A DNA stretch of 64,000 nucleotides, from NCBI RefSeq assembly GCF_014205335.1, contig NZ_JACHNH010000001.1, positions 4,830,501-4,894,500 on the forward strand, given 5' to 3'. The translations under genes were made by a program, and so were the position numbers. This DNA comes from Amorphoplanes digitatis. Its GTDB lineage: Bacteria > Actinomycetota > Actinomycetes > Mycobacteriales > Micromonosporaceae. Of the stretch, positions 50,892-58,728 are shown one piece after another. Positions within the stretch are counted from its first letter, which is position 1. Each line of letters opens with the position of its first letter. The notes below the pieces were generated by a model. It was not told the DNA's origin, did no database searches, and was given only the letters and a program-made list of their open reading frames with translations.

Positions 50892-51673
50892 CCGCCGACC
50901 GCACCCGCGACGAGGTCGCCGGCTGGTGGGCGACGGCGGTCAGCCGCATCGAGCCCGGCGTCATCGAGCTGCGCGGCCACCCGGTGCAGGACCTCATCGG
51001 CACGACCGGGCTGACCGACATGATCTGGCTGATGCTGCGCGGCGACCTCCCGGCGCCCCGCGAGTCCGCCCTGCTGGAGGCCGCCCTGGTCGCCGGGGTG
51101 GACCATGGACCGCAGGCGCCCTCGATCGCGATCGCCCGGATGGCGGCCACCTGCGGGGTCGGGCTGAACAACGCCGTCGCCACCGGGGTCAACGTGCTGG
51201 GCGACGTGCACGGCGGCGCCGGCGAGCAGTGCGTCGCGCTGCTCGACGAGATCTGCGACACCGGCGACGCCGCCGCGACGGTCGCCCGGTGGCGGGCCCG
51301 CTCGCCCTACCTGCCCGGCTTCGGGCACCGCTTCCACCCGGTCGACCCGCGCCGGGCGCCGCTGCTGGCGCTCGTGGACGACGCGGTACGCGACGGCGTC
51401 GTCGCCGGCCGGCACCTCGCCGCCGCCCGCGCGATCGAGGAGCTGCTCAACGCCCGGGCCGGCCGGCACGTGCCGATGAACATCGACGGCGCCACCGCGG
51501 TCATCTACGCCGAGCTCGGCTTCGCGGCGCCGCTGGCCCGCGGCCTGTTCGTGCTCAGCCGCAGCGTCGGCATCCTGGCACACGCGTGGGAGGAGACCCA
51601 GCAGGGCCGCCGGATCAAGGGACCCATCCCGCCGTCGATCCTGCCCGCACACCTCGGGCCGGGCGCGGGCTGA
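50888..51673 (+). CDS. Short citrate synthase-superfamily protein, probable citryl-CoA-lyase-type enzyme
   Basis: A 261-residue protein, far shorter than citrate synthases (about 370-430). The three catalytic residues of citrate synthase have clear counterparts: His108 in GDVHGGAGEQ, His147 in PGFGHRFHPVDPRR and Asp200 in NIDGATAVIYAELGF. Short members are usually annotated citryl-CoA lyase. It would cleave a 3-hydroxy-acyl-CoA (citryl- or 2-alkylmalyl-CoA type) to acetyl-CoA and a 2-oxoacid, or run in reverse. Overlap with the CoA-transferase gene argues that it acts on the CoA ester made there. Confidence 0.82.
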   Translation: MTADRTRDEVAGWWATAVSRIEPGVIELRGHPVQDLIGTTGLTDMIWLMLRGDLPAPRESALLEAALVAGVDHGPQAPSIAIARMAATCGVGLNNAVATGVNVLGDVHGGAGEQCVALLDEICDTGDAAATVARWRARSPYLPGFGHRFHPVDPRRAPLLALVDDAVRDGVVAGRHLAAARAIEELLNARAGRHVPMNIDGATAVIYAELGFAAPLARGLFVLSRSVGILAHAWEETQQGRRIKGPIPPSILPAHLGPGAG

Positions 51674-51686
51674 ACGGCGCCGGGGG

Positions 51687-52577
51687 CTAGGCACGGGCGC
51701 CCCCGTCGGTCAGCGCCGGGGGCGCGGTCAGGTCCGCGAAGTGCCGCAGCATCCGGCCGACCTCCGGCGGGCGGCCGGTGAACAGCCGGAACGCCTCGGC
51801 GGCCTGATGGACGACCATGCCGCCGCCGTCGAGCGTGCGGCAGCCGGCCGCCCGCGCCGCGCGCAGCAGGCCGGTCTCCAGCGGCCGGTAGATGACGTCG
51901 GCGACCCAGCACCGCGGCCGGAGCAGCTCGGCCGGCACGGGCAGGCCGAGGTGGTCCTCCATGCCGACCGGGGTCGCGTTGATCAGGCCGTCGGCGCCGG
52001 CCAGCAGCTCGGCGACCCGCTCGACGCCGGCGCCGTCGGCGGGGGTGCCGGCCGCGCGCAGCGACCCGGCCAGCCGGCGCGCGCGGTCCGGGTCGGCGTC
52101 GATGACGGTGAGGTGGCCGGCGCCGAGCCCGGCCATCGCGTGCGCCACCGCCGCGCCCGCGCCACCCGCGCCGATCAGGGCCACCCGGCCGATCGCCGCG
52201 CCGGGCAGCCCGCGCCGGAAGCTCTCGGCGAATCCGTGCCGGTCGGTGTTGTGCCCGATCGAACGGCCCCCGGCGAAGACGACGGTGTTGACCGCGCCGA
52301 GCTCCGCCGCCTCGGGCGAGAGCTCGTCGAGGTGCTCGAGGACCTCCTGCTTGCACGGGTGGGTGACGTTCAGGCCGCGGAAGCCGAGCTGCCGAGCGGT
52401 GCGGACGAGGTCGCCGACGTCGGCGGCCGCCAGGCCGAGCGCGGCGATGTCGATCAGCTGGTAGATGTAGCGCAGCCCCTGGTCGTCGGCCTCCCGCTCG
52501 TGCAGCGACGGGCTCAGCGAGGTGCCGATGCCGGCGCCGATCAGCCCGACGATGAAGTGGCCGTCCGCACCGTCCAC
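51687..52577 (-). CDS. Shikimate/quinate dehydrogenase-type (AroE family), NAD-preferring
   Basis: A 296-residue AroE-family enzyme from a GTG with GGAGGT seven bases upstream. Substrate motifs: SLSPSLHEREADDQGLRYIYQ, the catalytic Lys76 (NVTHPCKQE) and Asp112 (GHNTDRHGF). The Rossmann part reads GAGGAGAAVAHAM; strand beta-2 ends VIDADPDRA with Asp160 where NADP-dependent biosynthetic AroE has NRT-like residues, indicating NAD use and a catabolic role like QsuD/quinate-shikimate dehydrogenases. It is convergent with the lyase gene and divergent from TetR. Confidence 0.9.
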   Translation of the reverse strand: MDGADGHFIVGLIGAGIGTSLSPSLHEREADDQGLRYIYQLIDIAALGLAAADVGDLVRTARQLGFRGLNVTHPCKQEVLEHLDELSPEAAELGAVNTVVFAGGRSIGHNTDRHGFAESFRRGLPGAAIGRVALIGAGGAGAAVAHAMAGLGAGHLTVIDADPDRARRLAGSLRAAGTPADGAGVERVAELLAGADGLINATPVGMEDHLGLPVPAELLRPRCWVADVIYRPLETGLLRAARAAGCRTLDGGGMVVHQAAEAFRLFTGRPPEVGRMLRHFADLTAPPALTDGGARA

Positions 52578-52600
52578 CGCGTGACCTCCACCACTAATGT

Positions 52601-52614
52601 ACGAACCGGTACGT
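52601..52614. promoter_or_regulatory. TetR-type operator between AroE-like and TetR genes
   Basis: ACGAACCGGTACGT is a 14-base palindrome with one mismatched pair, 23 bases upstream of the AroE-like start and 83 bases before the TetR start. Its position and ACCGGT centre fit a TetR-family site controlling both divergent genes. Confidence 0.6.
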
Positions 52615-52697
52615 TAGTTATCGGCCCTCGACCGATCGATGTCAAGGGCCGTGTGCGAACCTTGCCGAGCGCTCGAAACGCACCGCGAAGGAGCCAG

Positions 52698-53354
52698 ATG
52701 GAAGCGACACGCGCACCGTCCGACAACCCGGAACGCCGCCGCGACGCGGAACGCACCCGCGCGGAGATCCTGGCCGTGGCCACCGCGGAGTTCGCCGATC
52801 GCGGCTACGACGGCGCCCGGGTGGACGAGATCGCGGACCGCACCCGCACCACCAAGCGGATGATCTACTACTACTTCGGCGGCAAGCGGCAGTTGTACGT
52901 CGAGGCCCTCGAGCAGGCGTACGCCCGGATCCGCGCCGCGGAGCAGCAGGTCAACGTCGACCACCTGGAGCCGGCCGCGGCGATCCGGCGGCTGGCCGAG
53001 GTGACCTTCGACCACCACGAGGCCAACCCGGACTTCATCCGCCTGGTCAGCATCGAGAACATCCACCGCGGCGAGCACATCGCGCGGCTGCCGGACCTGA
53101 TCGACCTCAACACCCCGGCCGTACGGCTACTGACCGACCTGCTGCGGCGCGGCCAGGAGCAGGGCGTCTTCCGCACCGACGTGGACGCCGTCGACGTGCA
53201 CATGACGATCAGCGCGTTCTGCTTCTTCCGGGTCGCCAACCAGTACACGTTCGGCACGATCTTCGGTCGCGACCTGCTCGACCCGGGCCGGCGCGAGCAC
53301 TACCGCACGATGCTCGGCGACATGGTCGTCGCCCACCTCACCGCCGTCGGCTGA
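52698..53354 (+). CDS. TetR family transcriptional regulator
   Basis: A 218-residue regulator with GAAGGAG before the ATG. The N-terminal helix-turn-helix is at about 18-64 (TRAEILAVATAEFADRGYDG, VDEIADRTRTTKRMIYYYFGGKRQLY). The C-terminal domain (DHHEANPDFIRLVSIENIHRG, ISAFCFFRVANQYTFGTIFG) resembles TetR regulators found beside AroE-type quinate/shikimate genes. It probably represses itself and the divergent dehydrogenase gene through the ACCGGT palindrome. Confidence 0.92.
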   Translation: MEATRAPSDNPERRRDAERTRAEILAVATAEFADRGYDGARVDEIADRTRTTKRMIYYYFGGKRQLYVEALEQAYARIRAAEQQVNVDHLEPAAAIRRLAEVTFDHHEANPDFIRLVSIENIHRGEHIARLPDLIDLNTPAVRLLTDLLRRGQEQGVFRTDVDAVDVHMTISAFCFFRVANQYTFGTIFGRDLLDPGRREHYRTMLGDMVVAHLTAVG

Positions 53355-53367
53355 GCGCGGCGCGGCC

Positions 53368-53652
53368 TCAGACCACGGACCGGCGGGCCCGCTCCCGGGC
53401 CTTGGCGATCGCCGGCATCGGCGAGCGCAGCCACTGCTCGTCGTCGACGGCGGCGACGACGATCTCCTGGCGCGAGGTGGGCAGCAGCGTCGAGTAGGAC
53501 TTCTCGTCGCCGACCCGCAGCTCGGGGTCGCGCGGCGCGCCGCGGTAGGGGCCCATCTCGGCGTGCGAGACCGCGCCGGCCACCCCGCCGAGGAAGCCGA
53601 ACCGGCGGCTCAGTCGCTGCATGAACGTCGAACGGCGCTCCGGGGTGGTCAT
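53368..53652 (-). CDS. Small conserved-type hypothetical protein, 94 residues
   Basis: Read from ATG at 53652: a basic N-terminus (TFMQRLSRRFGFLGGVAGAV), YSTLLPTSRQEIVVAAVDDEQWL, and a basic C-terminal helix AIAKARERARRS. No signal peptide or known domain. No good ribosome-binding site precedes this ATG, and an in-frame ATG at 53679 is an alternative. It is convergent with TetR (13 bases apart) and divergent from the next secreted protein gene. Function unknown. Confidence 0.65.
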   Translation of the reverse strand: MTTPERRSTFMQRLSRRFGFLGGVAGAVSHAEMGPYRGAPRDPELRVGDEKSYSTLLPTSRQEIVVAAVDDEQWLRSPMPAIAKARERARRSVV

Positions 53653-53694
53653 CGGCACATCGTACCGCCGGGCGGCCATGGCTATCATCGCGCG

Positions 53695-54768
53695 ATGAGC
53701 ACCTCGCGCCGGCCCTCGCCGGGGCTGCTCGCGGCGCTGGCCGCGGGCGGCCTCCTGCTGGCCGTGCCGGCGGCGGGATCGGGCACGCCGCCGACGGCCC
53801 TGGTGTCCGCGGCCGCCGCCTGGCCGCAGGCGCAGCGCGGCACCGTGCAGCCGAAGCTGGCCGACGGCACCGAGTACCGGCCGGGGATCTTCCTCGACGC
53901 CCGCACCTCGGTCGGCACCGCCGAGACCCCGGACGGCCGGTTCCTGCGCCTGGTCCTGCTCGGCGCCGACGATTCCGTACGCGAGCTGCGGCGCCTGCCC
54001 CGGCAGGGGCACCCGTCGTTCCAGACCTTCGCCGTCGCCGGCGACGACCTCGTCTGGGTCGAGGGCAGGGCCGGCGGCCCTCCGGCGCTGTGGGCGGCCG
54101 GCCTGCGCGGCGGCCCCGCCCGGCTGCTCTGCGGCGACGTCGGCCGCGCCACGTTCTACCAGTCGCAGTACGACCTGGTCGTCGACGGCGGCCGGGTCTA
54201 CTGGGCCGCCGCCGGCGCCGCGGACACCACCGAGGTCCGCTCGGTCGCCCTGACCGGCGGGCCGGTGCAGAGCCGGCCGCAGGCGGGCACGTGGAAGCTG
54301 TCGGCGTTCCCGTGGCTTGTCGACGGCGTCAACCAGGCGGCCGGCGCGACCCGGCTGCGCGACCTGACCACCGGGCGCGAGGTCGCGGTGGCGCGGGCCG
54401 GCGAGCGCGCGACGACGGCCTGCGGCCCGGTGTGGTGCCGGGTGGCGGCCCTCGCCGAGGACGGCACCAACCGGATCGAGCTGATGCACCCCGACGGCAG
54501 CGGCCACGCGCGCATCGCGGGTGACTCGGCGTCCACCGTCATCACCGACGTGGCGCCGCTCGACCGCTTCGAGGTCCTCGCCCAGCTCGGGCCGAACTCG
54601 GAGCTCACCGGCAACAACCAGCTCGTCGCCTACGAGCTGGCCACCCGGCAGACCGTCGAGATCAGCCCGGACGCCGGCTCGGTGTCGTACCGCTACGGCG
54701 TGCTCTGGTGGACGACCGGGAACCTCGACGGCGTCGTCTGGCACTCGCTCGACCTGCGGTCCATTTAG
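53695..54768 (+). CDS. Secreted beta-propeller-like protein of unknown function
   Basis: A 357-residue protein with a signal peptide (LLAALAAGGLLLAVPAAGSG) and repeated short strands of beta-propeller style: FLRLVLLGADDSVRELRRLP, FAVAGDDLVWVEGRAGG, LVVDGGRVYWAAAGAADTTEV, GVLWWTTGNLDG. No catalytic motif is recognised. TATCAT ends 6 bases before the ATG and no ribosome-binding site is present, so a leaderless message is likely. Confidence 0.75.
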   Translation: MSTSRRPSPGLLAALAAGGLLLAVPAAGSGTPPTALVSAAAAWPQAQRGTVQPKLADGTEYRPGIFLDARTSVGTAETPDGRFLRLVLLGADDSVRELRRLPRQGHPSFQTFAVAGDDLVWVEGRAGGPPALWAAGLRGGPARLLCGDVGRATFYQSQYDLVVDGGRVYWAAAGAADTTEVRSVALTGGPVQSRPQAGTWKLSAFPWLVDGVNQAAGATRLRDLTTGREVAVARAGERATTACGPVWCRVAALAEDGTNRIELMHPDGSGHARIAGDSASTVITDVAPLDRFEVLAQLGPNSELTGNNQLVAYELATRQTVEISPDAGSVSYRYGVLWWTTGNLDGVVWHSLDLRSI

Positions 54769-54806
54769 GACTCCGTATCCGGCGTGCCGGGGCTACGCTG
54801 ACGGCC

Positions 54807-56450
54807 ATGCCGAACGCCATCGCTGACCTGCTGTTCACCGGCGGCCCCGTGCTGACCGGCGAGACCACCGGGCGCGCCACCGCGCTCGCCGTGCGCGAGG
54901 GCCGGATCCTGGCCGTCGGCGGCGACGAGCTGTCCGAGCTCGCCGGGCCCGGTACCGAGGTCGTCGACCTGCGCGGGCGGCTGCTGCTGCCCGGCTTCCA
55001 GGACGCGCACTGCCACGCGGTGGCCGGCGGCATCGAGCTGGGCCAGTGCGATCTCACCGGCACCACCGGCGTGCAGGAGTACCTCGACCGGATCGCCGCG
55101 TACGCGACGGCGAACCCCGACGCGCCCTGGATCTCCGGCAGCGGCTGGTCGATGGAGAGCTTCCCCGGCGGCACGCCGTCGCGGGCCCTGCTCGACCGGA
55201 TCGTCGCGGACCGGCCGGTGTTCCTGACCAACCGCGACCACCACGGCGCCTGGGTCAACAGCCGCGCGCTGAAGCTGGCCGGCATCGACGCGGACACCCC
55301 GGACCCGGCGGACGGGCGGATCGACCGCGAGCCCGGCGGCGCGCCGAGCGGCGGGCTCCAGGAGGGCGCGATGTCACTGGTCGCCGGCCTGATCCCGGAG
55401 GTGACCCGGGCGGACCGGCTCGCCGGGCTGCTGCGCGCCCAGCGCCTGATGCACTCGCTGGGCATCACCGCCTGGCAGGACGCGATGCTGTGCGCCTCCA
55501 ACGGCTACCCCGACATCTCCGACGCCTACTTCGCCGCGGCGCACGACGGGTCGCTGATCTCCGCGGTCGCCGGGGCGCTGTGGTGGGACCGGGACCGCGG
55601 CGCCGACCAGATACCGGAGCTGGAGGAGAAGCGGGAGCGGTTCACCGTCGGCCGGCTGCGCAGCGGGACGGTGAAGTTCATGCTCGACGGCGTCGCGGAG
55701 AACTTCACCGCCGCGATGACCGTGCCCTACCGGGACGCGCACGGCCACCCGACGACCAACCACGGGCTCTCCTTCATCGACCCGGCGGCGCTGCCCGAAT
55801 ACGTCGCCGCGCTGGACGCGCTGGGCTTCCAGGCGCACTTCCACGCGCTCGGCGACCGCGCCGTGCGCGACGCGCTCGACGCCGTCGCCGCCGCCCGCGC
55901 CGCCAACGGATTCCGCGACACCCGGCCGCACCTGGCACACCTCCAGGTCGTGCACCCCGACGACGTGCCGCGCTTCCGCGCCCTCGGCGCGACCGCGAAC
56001 ATCCAGCCGCTCTGGGCCGCGCACGAGCCGCAGATGGACGAGCTGACCCTGCCGTTCCTCGAGCCGGGCCCGGCCGGGTGGCAGTACCCGTTCGGCGACC
56101 TCGAGCGGGCCGGCGCGAGCCTGGCGGCCGGCAGCGACTGGCCGGTCAGCAGCCCCGACCCGATGCGCGGCATCCACGTCGCGGTCAACCGGGCGCACGT
56201 CGGCGGCGACCTGCCCCCGTTCCTGCCCCATCAGCGGCTCACCCTTGGCGCGGCGCTGGCCGCGTACACCGCGGGCTCGGCACACGTGAACCATCTCGAC
56301 GACACCGGGCACCTGCGGCCCGGCTACCGCGCCGACCTCGTGGTGCTCGACCGCGACCCGTTCGGCGCGCCGCCCGAGGAGATCGGCGAGTCAACGGTCG
56401 ACCTCACCTACATCGACGGCGTCCGGGTGTACGCGGCGACCGCCGCCTGA
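54807..56450 (+). CDS. YtcJ-type metal-dependent amidohydrolase (amidohydrolase 3)
   Basis: About 547 residues. Motifs: LLLPGFQDAHCHAVAGG (metal-binding HxH), DHHGAWVNSRALKLAGI, GTVKFMLDGVAENFTAAM, GFQAHFHALGDRAVRDALDAV, ASLAAGSDWPVSSPDP and GYRADLVVLDRDPF. The family hydrolyses amide or N-acyl bonds; substrate unknown. TACGCT ends 7 bases before the ATG with no ribosome-binding site, suggesting a leaderless transcript. A strong hairpin follows the gene. Confidence 0.9.
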   Translation: MPNAIADLLFTGGPVLTGETTGRATALAVREGRILAVGGDELSELAGPGTEVVDLRGRLLLPGFQDAHCHAVAGGIELGQCDLTGTTGVQEYLDRIAAYATANPDAPWISGSGWSMESFPGGTPSRALLDRIVADRPVFLTNRDHHGAWVNSRALKLAGIDADTPDPADGRIDREPGGAPSGGLQEGAMSLVAGLIPEVTRADRLAGLLRAQRLMHSLGITAWQDAMLCASNGYPDISDAYFAAAHDGSLISAVAGALWWDRDRGADQIPELEEKRERFTVGRLRSGTVKFMLDGVAENFTAAMTVPYRDAHGHPTTNHGLSFIDPAALPEYVAALDALGFQAHFHALGDRAVRDALDAVAAARAANGFRDTRPHLAHLQVVHPDDVPRFRALGATANIQPLWAAHEPQMDELTLPFLEPGPAGWQYPFGDLERAGASLAAGSDWPVSSPDPMRGIHVAVNRAHVGGDLPPFLPHQRLTLGAALAAYTAGSAHVNHLDDTGHLRPGYRADLVVLDRDPFGAPPEEIGESTVDLTYIDGVRVYAATAA

Positions 56451-56462
56451 GATCCGCACGGC

Positions 56463-56496
56463 GTCGCGGGGCGCGGTGTCCGCCGCGCCCCGCGAC
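56463..56496. terminator. Bidirectional hairpin between amidohydrolase and CE4 genes
   Basis: GTCGCGGGGCGCGG pairs perfectly with CCGCGCCCCGCGAC around a 6-base loop, 12 bases past the amidohydrolase stop and 20 bases past the convergent deacetylase stop. Confidence 0.85.
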
Positions 56497-56516
56497 CGGT
56501 GACCCGCCGGGCTGGG

Positions 56517-57530
56517 CTACCCGACGCGGCAGGACAGGGAGGGCCAGGCCCAGTTGCCGCCGTGCTGGACGGTGAAGCCGAACGTGTTGCCGTTGCCGTT
56601 GGGTCGCGCGGTCATCACGGTGGCGCTGCTCCAGCTGACCGACGCGTTCCAGGTTGCGATGATCTTCTGGGGTGACTGGAGCGTGACCGTCACGACCCAG
56701 TTGTTGGTGCCGGAGACCGTCACCTGGCCGTTGAAGCGGTCGCTCCACTTCTGGCCCTCGGCGTAGGTCGTCGTGCAGGTGCCGCCGGGCGGCGGGGTGG
56801 TCGGGCCCGTCGTCGGCGGGGTGCCGTCGGGCGCGACGGCCCGGCCGGTCGACGGCGAGATCATGCCGGCGCAGAGGCCGCGGTTGCGCAGGCCGGCGGC
56901 GATCTGCGGGATCGCGGCGACGGTGGTCGCGTACTGATCGTGCATGAGGATGGTCTGTCCGTTGGAGAGGGTGGACGCGGCCTGCACGATCTGCGCGGTG
57001 CTCGCGCCGTTCCAGTCCTGCGAGTCGACGTCCCAGGTCAGCGTCCGCAGGCCGAGGGCGGAGGCCGCCGACTGGAGCGTCGCGTTCGTCTCACCGTACG
57101 GCGGGCGGAACAGCTTCGGGGTGCCGCCGCCGCCGTTCTGGATGGCGGTCTGTGTCCGGGACAGCTCGGAGGACATCTGCGCCTGGCTCAGGGTGAGCAT
57201 GTGCGGGTGGGTGTAGCTGTGGTTGCCGATCCACATGCCGGCGCTCGCCTGGGCGGAGACCAGGCCGGGGTTGGCGGCGGCGTTCTGGCCCACGTTGAAC
57301 ATCGTGGCCCGCACGCCCGCCGAGCGCAGCGCGTTGAGCAGGTTCGTGGTGTTCGACGGGTTGGGACCGTCGTCGTAGGTCAGCCCGACGTAGCCGTTGG
57401 CGCAGTCGGCCGCCGCGTCGGCCGAGGAGGTCACGGCCAGCACGCCGGCCGCGGTCAGGACACCGACCGCGCCGGCCAGTCCCGCGCTGAGCAGTCTGTT
57501 CCGCCGCCGTCCGGCAGGTTTTCCGATCAT
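56517..57530 (-). CDS. Secreted CE4 polysaccharide deacetylase with CBM2
   Basis: A 337-residue secreted enzyme. A signal peptide spans about 1-40. The NodB domain (about 45-225) keeps all motifs: VGLTYDDGP (Asp-Asp), GNHSYTHPHM (metal His pair), RPPYGETN, TWDVDSQDW and ILMHD. A Pro/Thr linker leads to a CBM2 (about 240-337, WSDRFNGQVTVSGTNNWVV, TFGFTVQHGGNW). It removes acetyl groups from xylan or chitin-type polymers; CBM2 favours plant polysaccharide. A ribosome-binding site AAGGTGACC precedes the ATG. Confidence 0.93.
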   Translation of the reverse strand: MIGKPAGRRRNRLLSAGLAGAVGVLTAAGVLAVTSSADAAADCANGYVGLTYDDGPNPSNTTNLLNALRSAGVRATMFNVGQNAAANPGLVSAQASAGMWIGNHSYTHPHMLTLSQAQMSSELSRTQTAIQNGGGGTPKLFRPPYGETNATLQSAASALGLRTLTWDVDSQDWNGASTAQIVQAASTLSNGQTILMHDQYATTVAAIPQIAAGLRNRGLCAGMISPSTGRAVAPDGTPPTTGPTTPPPGGTCTTTYAEGQKWSDRFNGQVTVSGTNNWVVTVTLQSPQKIIATWNASVSWSSATVMTARPNGNGNTFGFTVQHGGNWAWPSLSCRVG

Positions 57531-57622
57531 GTGGTCACCTTCTCGGGAGATAGGTGGGAGCGATAGACGTCCGTCACTCCCCTCATTGTTGAGAAGTGAT
57601 GACGCCACAGTCAACAGTGAAT

Positions 57623-57639
57623 TTCCGGAAGTTTTCCGG
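57623..57639. promoter_or_regulatory. TTCCGGAA palindromes upstream of the CE4 gene
   Basis: TTCCGGAA (57623-57630) overlaps a larger CCGGAA-GTT-TTCCGG inverted repeat (57625-57639), about 95 bases before the deacetylase start. A related CTTCCGGA recurs at 57731-57738. This could be a regulator site for the secreted enzyme. Confidence 0.45.
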
Positions 57640-57745
57640 TACGTATCGAGCCCACTCAGGACCGCTACGACCAGCGCAGTTCCGAGTCGAATGATCGCTA
57701 TCCCGGCAGCGGCAGGCAGAATTACCGAAACTTCCGGAGCCCGGT

Positions 57746-58600
57746 TCAGGCGACTGCCGCGCGGATGGCGTCCGCGACCACCTCGGCGGTGACCGCCCGC
57801 AGCAAGTCGAGGTCCGCCTCCGCGCCGGCCTCGCCGGTGGCGAGCGCGACCACCGCGTCACCGTCGTAACGCGAGTGGGCCGGGTGCAGGCTCCGCGCGA
57901 AGCCGGTGTGCCCGCTCTGCGCGAGCAGGAAGCAGTCGGACTTGGACAGCCGCGCGTCGGTCAGCACCACGGCGACGGTGGTGTTCTCCATGCCGGACGC
58001 GGCCACCGGGCGCGCGGAACCGGCACCGCCACCGAAGAGTGGCTCCCCGTCGCGGCCGAGCACGTCGCCCCAGGCGTTGACCACGACGACCGCCGCGACC
58101 CGCACGCCGCCCGCGTCGCGCTGCGCCCGGCCCACGCCACCCGGGTCCGAGCGGCCACGCCACTTGCCCGTCGACGCGCCGGCACCCGCGCCCACCCGGC
58201 CGACGGCCAGGTCCCCGCCGGCCAGGGCCGCGAGCGCCGCCGCCCGGCCGGCCTGCGCGCCCGGCGGGCCGGTACGCACCGAACGGTCGAAGATGGACAT
58301 GCCGACCACGATCGGCACGGGACCGGCCGGGGTCGGGAAGCCCGCACCGCGCTCGCGCAGCAGGGCCATCACGCCGTCGGCCGCGCTGAGCCCGAACGCC
58401 GAGCCGCCCGACAGGACGACGGCGTCGACGCGGTCGACCAGCCGGACCGGGTCGAGCAGGGCGAACTCACGGGTCGCCGGCGCGCCGCCGCGCACCTCAC
58501 CGGAGCCGACGGTGCCGGCCGGCGGCAGGATCACCGTCACCCCGGTGCCGTCGCCGGTCCAGTGCCCGGCAGGGACCGGAAACAGCTGCGCGGGGCTCAT
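57746..58600 (-). CDS. P1/S58 family N-terminal nucleophile peptidase (DmpA/NylC-like)
   Basis: About 284 residues. Motifs: DGTGVTVILPPAGTVGSGEVRGGAPATRE, VDAVVLSGGSAFGLSAADGVM, VRVAAVVVVNAWGDV and ASGMENTTVAVVLTDARLSKSD. The N-T-T segment near residue 205 is the usual autocleavage region, where the freed Thr or Ser is the nucleophile, so the protein is probably processed into two chains. Relatives cut N-terminal peptides, beta-peptides or nylon oligomers. Start taken at ATG 58600; the open frame continues upstream. It is divergent from the DUF4331 gene. Confidence 0.88.
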   Translation of the reverse strand: MSPAQLFPVPAGHWTGDGTGVTVILPPAGTVGSGEVRGGAPATREFALLDPVRLVDRVDAVVLSGGSAFGLSAADGVMALLRERGAGFPTPAGPVPIVVGMSIFDRSVRTGPPGAQAGRAAALAALAGGDLAVGRVGAGAGASTGKWRGRSDPGGVGRAQRDAGGVRVAAVVVVNAWGDVLGRDGEPLFGGGAGSARPVAASGMENTTVAVVLTDARLSKSDCFLLAQSGHTGFARSLHPAHSRYDGDAVVALATGEAGAEADLDLLRAVTAEVVADAIRAAVA

Positions 58601-58728
58601 CGGCCCATTCTCCGCGTTCGGAGCCGCCGGCGCCGCGGATGGGTCGGTGACGGGAACCCGACCGACACCCAGCCGCCGCCCCCGGTGGTCCGAAGCCCTT
58701 CCGCAAGCACCCCATCGGGAGGACAGAG

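Noticed and set aside
57555..57562. CebR half-site TGGGAGCG upstream of the CE4-CBM2 gene
   Set aside because: Only one half of the palindrome is present; eight bases are expected by chance in this GC-rich DNA.
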